A stretch of DNA of 11,396 bases, from NCBI GenBank assembly GCA_040384585.1, contig JAZKJD010000022.1:1-11396 (forward strand). Direction: 5' to 3'. The notes below the pieces were generated by a model. That model did no database searches. It saw only the letters and a program-made list of their open reading frames with translations, and had not been told where the DNA came from. Made by a program: the position numbers and the translations under genes. Positions 5,355-11,396 of the stretch are shown here, one piece after another. The first letter of the stretch is position 1. Each line of letters opens with the position of its first letter. This DNA is from JAZKJD01 sp040384585. GTDB lineage: Bacteria > Pseudomonadota > Gammaproteobacteria > Diplorickettsiales > Diplorickettsiaceae.

Positions 5355-6263
5355 ATGTCTCAACCACACAGTCATCACCCTACCCCTTTTGCTGTGACGT
5401 TAAATATAAGTTTTGCTTTAGCGGTATTACTTAATTCAGGTTTTGTGTTGGTAGAAGTTATTTACGCCTTCATTGCACATTCCATGAGCTTGCTCTCAGA
5501 TGCAGTGCATAATTTTGCTGATGTTTTAGGTTTGTTGATGTCTTGGGGCGCGACTATTCTAGCAAAAAGACGTTCTACTCAACGTTATAGTTATGGTTAT
5601 AAAAAGCTGACTATCTTAGCGACATTAGCGAATGCATTATTACTTGTTTTCACTTCAGCGCTCATTGTTTATGAATCGATTAATAAGCTTATAAATCCTA
5701 TATCTATCAATGAAATCATTGTGATGGTAGTGGCTTTTGTCGGTATATTTATCAATGGAGGTACCGCTTTATTATTCATGAAGCAGCGACAATCTGATCT
5801 CAATATTAAAAGTGCATTTTTGCATTTAGCCTATGATGCATTGATTGCTTTAGGGGTAGTACTTGCTGGCGCTGTCATTTATTTTACTGCCTGGCAATGG
5901 ATGGATCCAGTGGTCGGTTTGGTGATAGTGGCTATCATTTTTTGGGGGAGTTGGAATTTATTGCGGCGTTCGGTTGAATTAATTTTGGGCGCGGTTCCTT
6001 ATGGCGTTGATCAAAAAGCCGTCTATACTTATTTAAGAAAATTACCTAGGGTTATCGCGGTGCATGATTTACATATCTGGGGGTTAAGTACACAAGAAAC
6101 AGCATTGACAGCACATTTAGTGATGCCAGAGGGTGGTTTAACGGATCAAGATTATCAACAAGTTAATCAAACACTGACGGAACAATTCCAGATTCAACAT
6201 GTTACTTTACAAGTAGAACAAGGACAAAAAAAATATCCTTGTGAACAGGCTTCGGTTTGTTAA
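5355..6263 (+). CDS. Cation diffusion facilitator family metal/proton antiporter (probable Zn2+ exporter)
   Basis: The 302-aa inner-membrane protein matches the CDF family (CzcD/ZitB/YiiP). It has six predicted membrane segments and a cytoplasmic C-terminal domain. The transport site is visible as two His-x-x-x-Asp pairs: His52/Asp56 in SDAVHNFAD (segment 2) and His157/Asp161 in HLAYD (segment 5). This arrangement is typical of zinc-preferring members, which export metal in exchange for protons. The start has a His cluster (His5, 7, 8) and the tail two cysteines (Cys296, Cys302) that may bind metal. The C-terminal domain keeps VHDLHIWGLST, the usual CDF dimerisation block. The right arm of the fold-back element ends one base before the ATG and supplies AAGAGGT. 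The stop codon is immediately followed by the next start, implying co-translation with the TauE/SafE permease. Metal specificity is inferred. Confidence 0.88.
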   Translation: MSQPHSHHPTPFAVTLNISFALAVLLNSGFVLVEVIYAFIAHSMSLLSDAVHNFADVLGLLMSWGATILAKRRSTQRYSYGYKKLTILATLANALLLVFTSALIVYESINKLINPISINEIIVMVVAFVGIFINGGTALLFMKQRQSDLNIKSAFLHLAYDALIALGVVLAGAVIYFTAWQWMDPVVGLVIVAIIFWGSWNLLRRSVELILGAVPYGVDQKAVYTYLRKLPRVIAVHDLHIWGLSTQETALTAHLVMPEGGLTDQDYQQVNQTLTEQFQIQHVTLQVEQGQKKYPCEQASVC

Positions 6264-7055
6264 ATGTTTTTTTTATTTTACATTATGATCGGTGTATTTT
6301 CTGGTTTTTTAGCAGGATTGTTAGGTATCGGCGGAGGAACGGTATTAGTTCCTGGATTACTGTTTGCTTTTTCTCACGCCGGATTACCTACACAATTGCA
6401 GATGCACTTAGCAACCAGTACAGCCTTGGCATCTATTATTTTTAGCTCAATGGTTTCAGTGTACCATCAGCAGCGTAGCCTCTCTATCAATTGGTCTTTA
6501 TTTCGTCAGTTAGCCCCTGGAATGATTATTGGTATTGTAGCAGGCGCTTTCATTGCGCTATTGCTTTCTACGCATTTTTTAAAGTTATTATTTAGTTTAT
6601 TTCTTTTTTCAGTTGCATTTAAAATTTTATTTAATAAACATCGGCCGATAAAAAAAGAAATAATCAGTTTAACCCCTATAAAAAAATGCGTAGTAGGATT
6701 TTCTATCGGTGTTATTTCGGGCTTGTTGGGCATTGGTGGAGGTGCTATTGCCTTACCTATATTTTTACGTTTAGGGCTATCGACACATCATGCGATTGCG
6801 ACTTCTTCAGCGTGTGTTTTATTGTTATCCACCATTGGTGCAATTACCTTTACCCTAACAGGCTTGCATGCCCAAAATCTGCCCACGGGTAGTGGAGGGT
6901 TTGTTTATTGGCCGGCGGTTATCGGTGTCTCCGTGGGCAGTGTACTCATTGTTCCTGTAGGGTCGCGTTTAGGAAAACGCATTGCAGGTCACCGTTTGAG
7001 AAAAATATTTGCCTTATTCCTTTTAGTGGTAGGTATTACCATGTTAATACCTTAA
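6264..7055 (+). CDS. TauE/SafE family (UPF0721-type) membrane permease
   Basis: The 263-aa membrane protein has the internal duplication typical of TauE/SafE permeases. The first half holds GLLGIGGGTVLVPG (residues 18-31) and the second GLLGIGGGAIALP (153-165). About eight hydrophobic segments are expected. Members export or import sulfur-containing or organic anions such as sulfite, sulfoacetate or taurine; the substrate cannot be read from sequence. ATG 6264 directly abuts the TAA of the CDF gene with no spacer, so its translation is probably coupled. Only 12 bases separate its stop from murI. Length and both motif copies are intact. The operon with a metal exporter and a cell-wall enzyme does not point to a substrate. 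Confidence 0.85.
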   Translation: MFFLFYIMIGVFSGFLAGLLGIGGGTVLVPGLLFAFSHAGLPTQLQMHLATSTALASIIFSSMVSVYHQQRSLSINWSLFRQLAPGMIIGIVAGAFIALLLSTHFLKLLFSLFLFSVAFKILFNKHRPIKKEIISLTPIKKCVVGFSIGVISGLLGIGGGAIALPIFLRLGLSTHHAIATSSACVLLLSTIGAITFTLTGLHAQNLPTGSGGFVYWPAVIGVSVGSVLIVPVGSRLGKRIAGHRLRKIFALFLLVVGITMLIP

Positions 7056-7067
7056 CGTATAAAACGT

Positions 7068-7883
7068 ATGTCGCAACATTCTTTACAAGCTATTGGCATT
7101 TTTGATAGCGGTATGGGTGGTCTAACCCTAGCCAAAGCGTTGACACAACACCTACCGAGGGAATCTATCATCTATTTTGGCGATACCGCCCATGCTCCCT
7201 GGGGCGATAAATCGGCGGCAGCGATTCAAGCGTATTCGATAAAAATCTGCGATATGTTGCTTAAACAAGGCTGCAAACTTATTTTGATCGCGTGTAATTC
7301 AGCTTCAGCAGTTGCCCATGAGCTAGTGAAAGAATATGTAGGCCGCAAAGCCGTGGTTGTCGATGTCATCGATCCCATGATCGATTATTTAGCCGATAAC
7401 TATGTTAACAAAACTATTGGATTAATTGGGACCAAACAGACCATCTATTCCAATATCTATAGAAAGAAATTAGATCAGCGCAGTATTAATATACAACTCA
7501 ATGCACTAGCGACGCCGCTACTTGTACCTCTAATCGAAGAAGGTGCCACTAATCAAGCGATCATGGTAGATGCCATTAAATCTTATCTTTCTGAACCCTC
7601 TTTACAAGCATTGGATGCATTGGTTCTAGGGTGTACGCATTATCCCCTGATAAAACAACATATACAGCAATTTTATGGCGATGTCGCGGTGATTATAGAC
7701 TCGACAGACATTGTTGCTAAACTGGTAAAGAATCTATTAGAGAAAAATGGTATTTTGTCTGATAGGGTAACAACCCCACAAAAAAAATTTTATGTTTCAG
7801 ATTATACGACGGCATTTTCGGCCTTAGCACGACTTTTTTTCAAAGGACCTGTTACCTTAGAAAAATATCCTTTATGGGAATAA
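7068..7883 (+). CDS. murI: Glutamate racemase MurI
   Basis: The 271-aa cytoplasmic enzyme interconverts L- and D-glutamate without a cofactor, supplying D-Glu for the second residue of the peptidoglycan stem peptide. Family landmarks are all present: GIFDSGMGGL (residues 10-19), YFGDTAHAPWG (36-46), the first catalytic cysteine Cys76 in ACNSAS, and the second, Cys189, in LGCTHYP with His191. The start at 7068 puts the conserved GIFDSG block ten residues in, as usual. The ribosome site is poor, and the gene begins 12 bases after the TauE/SafE stop, so expression probably depends on the upstream genes. Its presence implies that the organism makes its own peptidoglycan. No sign of decay is seen. 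Confidence 0.93.
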   Translation: MSQHSLQAIGIFDSGMGGLTLAKALTQHLPRESIIYFGDTAHAPWGDKSAAAIQAYSIKICDMLLKQGCKLILIACNSASAVAHELVKEYVGRKAVVVDVIDPMIDYLADNYVNKTIGLIGTKQTIYSNIYRKKLDQRSINIQLNALATPLLVPLIEEGATNQAIMVDAIKSYLSEPSLQALDALVLGCTHYPLIKQHIQQFYGDVAVIIDSTDIVAKLVKNLLEKNGILSDRVTTPQKKFYVSDYTTAFSALARLFFKGPVTLEKYPLWE

Positions 7884-7928
7884 TGGGGTTTATGGTAAAA
7901 TACACCCCTAGCACATATGCCCATTGCA

Positions 7929-7969
7929 CTTGAAAATGCGAGATCGCATCTTCAAGTACGAGCGGTATA
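7929..7969 (-). repeat. Hairpin, copy 2 of the 26-nt dispersed motif
   Basis: CTTGAAAATGCGA (7929-7941) and TCGCATCTTCAAG (7944-7956) form an inverted repeat matching at 12 of 13 positions. Read on the minus strand, 7969-7944 repeats the 26 bases at 2750-2775 with a single T-to-C change. A further palindrome, AAAACCATTGGTTTT, lies at 7998-8012. The element sits in the 222-base gap between murI and yccA, which holds no gene. Confidence 0.7.
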
Positions 7970-8063
7970 GATCGGCGAGTCTCAGTACGGTATACTCAAA
8001 ACCATTGGTTTTCCGGCAAGGCGCCGCGGAAGATGAACAACTTTAAATGTCGCGTTTTCGTTC

Positions 8064-8103
8064 ATGGGTAATATGTAACCCATATTTTATAATGAAGGAG
8101 GGG
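8064..8103 (+). promoter_or_regulatory. Short hairpin and strong ribosome binding site before yccA
   Basis: ATGGGT (8064-8069) and ACCCAT (8078-8083) form a small inverted repeat. A strong Shine-Dalgarno run, AAGGAGGGG at 8095-8103, follows and fixes the start of yccA at 8106. A TATAAT at 8088-8093 lies too close to the ribosome site to serve as a normal promoter for this gene. The hairpin could be an operator or chance. Confidence 0.4.
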
Positions 8104-8105
8104 TT

Positions 8106-8780
8106 ATGGCTTCCAGTAAAGTCCTTTCAGGCCAGAGGCTTGAGTCCGTTTTAGCAACCAACACGGTATTACGTAATACCTATATTTTACTTGGCCTAAC
8201 CTTGCTTTTTAGTGCGCTTACGGCAGGATTCGCCATGCTGACTAATGCCTTACCGCTAAATATATTTATAACGTTAATTGGCTATTTTGCTCTGTTGTTT
8301 CTCACTAAGTCTCTGAGCAATAGCGGTTGGGGTATTTTATCGATATTCGCATTGACAGGCTTTATGGGATATACCTTAGGGCCAATTTTAAATTACTATA
8401 TCCACGGTTTTTCTAATGGCCAAGAACTGGTCATGATGTCACTAGGGGCGACAGGGCTTATCTTTTTTGCCTTATCTGCCTATGCCTTGACTACGCAAAA
8501 AGACTTTAGTTTTATGTCCGGATTTTTGATGGTAGGTATCCTAGTTGCTTTCCTCGCTAGTATTGCTACTCTGTTTTTTCATATACCTGCCTTAATGCTT
8601 ACCGTTTCGGCAGCGTTTGTACTTATATCTTCAGGTGTTATTCTTCTACAGACCAGTCAAATTATTCATGGCGGGGAAACTAATTACATTATGGCAACAG
8701 TGACACTGTATGTCTCTCTTTATAATCTTTTCTTAAGTTTATTGAATTTGATGAGTGCATTTGGCGGCAATAGGGAGTAA
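8106..8780 (+). CDS. yccA: Bax inhibitor-1 / YccA family membrane protein (FtsH modulator-like)
   Basis: This 224-aa inner-membrane protein closely follows E. coli YccA: LRNTYILLGLTLLFSA near the start, FTGFMGYTLGPILN-like sequence around residues 82-95, and the signature IIHGGETNYIMATVTLYVS at 186-204. About seven membrane segments are expected after a short soluble start. In E. coli, YccA is a substrate and inhibitor of the FtsH protease and protects membrane translocons when they jam; the wider BI-1 family includes calcium-leak proteins. The residue before Thr183, acidic in E. coli YccA and in many BI-1 proteins, is Gln182 here. The start is fixed by AAGGAGG. tusE follows after 143 bases, the same pairing as in E. 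coli. Confidence 0.9.
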   Translation: MASSKVLSGQRLESVLATNTVLRNTYILLGLTLLFSALTAGFAMLTNALPLNIFITLIGYFALLFLTKSLSNSGWGILSIFALTGFMGYTLGPILNYYIHGFSNGQELVMMSLGATGLIFFALSAYALTTQKDFSFMSGFLMVGILVAFLASIATLFFHIPALMLTVSAAFVLISSGVILLQTSQIIHGGETNYIMATVTLYVSLYNLFLSLLNLMSAFGGNRE

Positions 8781-8820
8781 CTTACATGGATACTCCTCAT
8801 ACTTGAATTTCTCCGGTGGG

Positions 8821-8847
8821 TGGTCTGTGATCCCGCTCACTCGACCA
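8821..8847 (+). other. Hairpin between yccA and tusE
   Basis: TGGTC plus GTGA (8821-8830) can pair with TCAC plus GACCA (8837-8847) around a 6-base loop, with small internal mismatches. No T-run follows, so it is not a standard terminator. A second small stem, ATAGCT/AGCTAT at 8860-8878, comes just after it. Either might be a processing or attenuation structure between the two genes. Confidence 0.35.
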
Positions 8848-8923
8848 TGATCCTGACGTATAGCTAAAAACAAGCTATGATATACCTATTACACTCAGCT
8901 ATGTCCTAATTGGGTGATAAAGG

Positions 8924-9256
8924 ATGGGTTTATTAATCGATGGCGAGGAAGTTTTAACCGATAAATACGGCTATCTTGTGCATTCTTCCGATTGGCATGA
9001 AAATGTAGCCACCGCTATCGCGAAAAAAGAAGCATTGACCCTTGTCAAAGATCACTGGCATGTTCTTTATTTTTTACGCAATTTTTATCAGCAATATCAT
9101 AAAACACCTCCGATACGAATTTTAGTTAACCAGTTAATCGTACAAATCGGTGCTGAAAAAGCCAGCAGTATCTATTTGAATAATCTTTTTCCAAAAGGTA
9201 TATTAAAACAAGCTAGCAAATTGGCGGGCTTGCCTCGCCCTGCACGCTGTATGTAA
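8924..9256 (+). CDS. tusE: Sulfurtransferase TusE (DsrC/TusE family)
   Basis: The 110-aa protein matches E. coli TusE (109 aa) along its length, including the SSDWHENVA region, HWHVLYFLRNFY, and the end FPKGILKQASKLAGLPRPARCM (in parts). The penultimate Cys109 is its only cysteine and accepts sulfur in the Tus relay (TusA, TusBCD, TusE), which passes persulfide to MnmA for 2-thiolation of wobble uridine in tRNAs for Lys, Glu and Gln. The second cysteine used by dissimilatory DsrC, 11 residues before the last, is Ser98 here, so this is TusE-type. A stop at 8918-8920 rules out any earlier start. The ribosome site is unusual: AAAGG abuts the ATG and GGGTGAT lies slightly further up. The other Tus proteins are not in this window. 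Confidence 0.9.
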   Translation: MGLLIDGEEVLTDKYGYLVHSSDWHENVATAIAKKEALTLVKDHWHVLYFLRNFYQQYHKTPPIRILVNQLIVQIGAEKASSIYLNNLFPKGILKQASKLAGLPRPARCM

Positions 9257-9305
9257 ATTATTATAGTATGGGTAATGGTGCTTTTTTATAAAAAAAGGAA
9301 ATGGA

Positions 9306-11396
9306 ATGTTAAAAGAAGAAGGACTTGAAGGAATTAAAAAAAAGATTTTAGAGGTCAAAGAAGGTTTAAAAACATCTTTGAAGCAAGAAATCGAAAAAGA
9401 ATTAAGAGAAAAAGAGCTTGTAGAAAATGAAAATAGCGAAGAAATAAACAAGCTGTACTGTGAACTTTGTTTACGGAAAGCGCAGGCATGTAAAAAAATT
9501 GAAAGTGACTTGCCAGATAGCTTCGCCTCTTCAGCTGCAACACGTAAACAACTTGATAGTATCCGTATTAAGTTAGCGAAGTTTTGTGCATTTAGCATAG
9601 ACAAACCATCTGACGAAGAACAACCTGAATATGTTATCTATACATACGTAAAAGAGTTTCTAACATACCCTGATGTGAAATTAATAGATTCAGATAAAGA
9701 AAAAATTTTAGATTTATTAGATTTTTTATTAGGTATAACATTCTCAGTCAAATTTAATAAAAAACATGCCCATTTATTTTCTTACTTTAATAAGTTTATA
9801 GAAAGAAATAAGTTAAGTTTAGCGCATTGTTTAACTGAAATAGATGGGCTAAAAAAATTAGAATACTTTTCTGAACAGACGTTTTTTACTATCAAGTGCA
9901 AATTTTATGCGGTTATTCGTGCAATAGATGCATCAATTATTTACAATAATTTATTAACCCAGATTGCTTCCCGTGCCGATAAGGAATTTAGTGATAATGA
10001 AACGTTAAAAACATTTATTACCTGTTTTGTAGATCAATGCAATGATACTTTTTCCAAGAATCAAAGCGACAATTTTGATTCGGCTATTCTTTTGCTTTAC
10101 CAGGCCTTAAGCAGAAAACGGAATGCCTTGAAAACCGTAGCCTCAACTTCTTCTACTTCTACTGCTGGTTCTGCTTTACTCAGAAACATTGAGGAGAATC
10201 TACAGAAACTACGCAGTGAACCAGAGCTAAAAAGCAAACCATTGGAAGAATTCAAGATTAGCTATGAACAAAAAACAGGTAATAAATTTCTTGAAGGGTC
10301 ATTGAAAGAAGGCAATTTTAGTAAAGGAATGCAGCTCACTAGAATAGATAGCGTAGAAATTAATCATTATTTTCTAATGAAAGAAATTAATCGTTGTCCG
10401 CTAGAAACCAGAAAAGCATTTGATTCCGCACTGAAAAAATACGAAGATAATTTACTATTTTCTGATAATAAAAAGCCTAGAAGTAATATAGAAGAATCTA
10501 AATTTAGAAATCTTAAAGGTGCGTTGTTTAAAAAAATAGGAGAACGTAAAGAGACTATTATTGCTAATCTACATCATAAAATAGGCCCCATTTCTGCAGA
10601 TTTTCTAGCGTTGGCTCAGAATACAGCAGAGAAAGTAAAAAACTCAGTAGAGTCTTTTAGATCTTCGCCGCCAAAACACATACAGCCCCCTTCTATTCTG
10701 TTCGATTCCGTCAAAAAAGAAATAACTTCAAAATTAACAACGCTCAACGATCGATTAAATCAACTTGTTTTTCAATTAAATTTTCATTCGCTTCTAAAAA
10801 TACGAAAAATAAACAATAAGGATATATTGCCGGATGACATGGAAAACATAATGGATAGGGGTGAAAAAATTTCTTATTTTTCTAGCTTTAATGATAAAAA
10901 CTTATTTACATTACAAAAAATAATAAAAGTCGAAAAAGATATAAATAGTTTTTATAGTGAAATTGTGAATAAATTTATAGAAACTATTCAAAAAATAAAA
11001 CACTCAGATAGTTGGTTTGAAAATACGGATCAAGCAGGGAGTGCTGAGAAAATATTTAAACGAGGTTATCTTTTTAAAAAACATCTTAAACTTGATAAGC
11101 TCAAACGAGAAGTGGGTAAGAAAATTAACTTTACAAATATAAAATCTTTCTTTCTCAAACAACATTTTTTTTCTTTATTAAGCTATAGAATTATTCGCTG
11201 GCCATGGATGAATAAGGACGATTTCGCAGCATCATGGACAGAACAATTAATTTTTCTGAAAGCCATTGATGATATAAACGAAAAAAATTACAAATCTGAA
11301 GATTTATCGAACGTGATAGAAATATATCATCAAGTGATATCTAATAAAAAAGAGGGGAATTATTCTATAGCAGAAAATTTTCACCAGTACTTAATT
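9306..11396 (+). CDS. Large Lys/Glu-rich protein of unknown family, cut by window end
   Basis: From ATG 9306 the frame is open for 697 codons to the last base, with no stop, so the C-terminus is missing. AAGGAA at 9295-9300, five bases before the ATG, is a good ribosome site, and the gene starts 49 bases after tusE. I recognise no family. The first 50 residues are very rich in Lys and Glu and likely coiled coil. Cys52, Cys55 and Cys62 sit close together (YCELC, then QAC). A Ser/Thr-rich linker (STSSTSTAGSA, residues 280-290) splits the protein into an N-terminal helical part and a longer second part, also mostly charged helix with aromatic patches such as RWPW. No signal peptide or membrane segment is evident. 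Size, composition and context would suit a secreted effector or structural coiled-coil protein, but this is inference only. Confidence 0.8.
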   Translation, partial: MLKEEGLEGIKKKILEVKEGLKTSLKQEIEKELREKELVENENSEEINKLYCELCLRKAQACKKIESDLPDSFASSAATRKQLDSIRIKLAKFCAFSIDKPSDEEQPEYVIYTYVKEFLTYPDVKLIDSDKEKILDLLDFLLGITFSVKFNKKHAHLFSYFNKFIERNKLSLAHCLTEIDGLKKLEYFSEQTFFTIKCKFYAVIRAIDASIIYNNLLTQIASRADKEFSDNETLKTFITCFVDQCNDTFSKNQSDNFDSAILLLYQALSRKRNALKTVASTSSTSTAGSALLRNIEENLQKLRSEPELKSKPLEEFKISYEQKTGNKFLEGSLKEGNFSKGMQLTRIDSVEINHYFLMKEINRCPLETRKAFDSALKKYEDNLLFSDNKKPRSNIEESKFRNLKGALFKKIGERKETIIANLHHKIGPISADFLALAQNTAEKVKNSVESFRSSPPKHIQPPSILFDSVKKEITSKLTTLNDRLNQLVFQLNFHSLLKIRKINNKDILPDDMENIMDRGEKISYFSSFNDKNLFTLQKIIKVEKDINSFYSEIVNKFIETIQKIKHSDSWFENTDQAGSAEKIFKRGYLFKKHLKLDKLKREVGKKINFTNIKSFFLKQHFFSLLSYRIIRWPWMNKDDFAASWTEQLIFLKAIDDINEKNYKSEDLSNVIEIYHQVISNKKEGNYSIAENFHQYLI

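Noticed and set aside
6257..6445. Small + strand frame across the CDF/TauE junction
   Set aside because: It lies in another frame within the TauE/SafE gene, whose motifs are clear. The translation has no protein-like pattern.
8088..8093. Perfect TATAAT before yccA
   Set aside because: It ends one base before the Shine-Dalgarno run, so a transcript starting from it would lose the ribosome site.
7884..8105. tRNA gene in the murI-yccA gap (E. coli has a tRNA gene near yccA)
   Set aside because: No cloverleaf with T-loop GTTCRA and anticodon arm is visible; the stems belong to the repeat element.
9203..9604. 133-codon minus-strand frame
   Set aside because: It overlaps the end of tusE and the start of the long + strand gene. 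Its Ser/Phe-rich product is what the Lys/Glu-rich + strand gene gives when read in reverse, and no family is recognisable.

Overview
The window looks like chromosome from an AT-rich gammaproteobacterium, most likely an intracellular member of the Legionellales (Coxiellaceae, Rickettsiella- or Diplorickettsia-like). This is inferred from three things seen together: gammaproteobacterial housekeeping proteins (LolA, MurI, a YccA-type Bax-inhibitor protein next to TusE, BioC), low GC content, and proteins with a host-directed look (an OTU-type deubiquitinase and a large lysine/glutamate-rich protein of unknown family). No 16S or other decisive marker is present, so the genus is not proven.

Layout. 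Bases 1-152 hold the edge of a probable dispersed repeat and an AT-rich leader. Bases 153-1529 encode an OTU-fold cysteine protease with a long insertion between its Cys and His motifs and tandem ubiquitin-binding-like repeats in its tail. A 314-base gap follows with no convincing gene. A UbiA-superfamily prenyltransferase resembling decaprenyl-phosphate phosphoribosyltransferase (1844-2746) is followed by a run of hairpin repeats, then bioC (2948-3832). A type II toxin-antitoxin pair (3953-4470) has its own promoter and a perfect 13-bp palindromic operator. Next come lolA (4567-5193), a 155-bp fold-back element, and a tight run of a CDF metal transporter, a TauE/SafE permease and murI (5355-7883). 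After another repeat-bearing gap come yccA (8106-8780) and tusE (8924-9256), a pair also adjacent in E. coli. The window ends inside a long open reading frame (9306 to 11396, 697 codons with no stop).

All recognised genes are on the + strand. The conserved core concerns the envelope and cofactors: lipoprotein transport, peptidoglycan precursor supply, membrane-protein quality control, tRNA thiolation and biotin synthesis. Putative host-interaction genes flank it on both sides. The intergenic regions are rich in palindromes: one 26-nt motif occurs twice (25/26 identical), a related CTTGAAG-core hairpin lies just upstream of bioC, and the right arm of the fold-back element appears to supply the ribosome binding site of the CDF gene.
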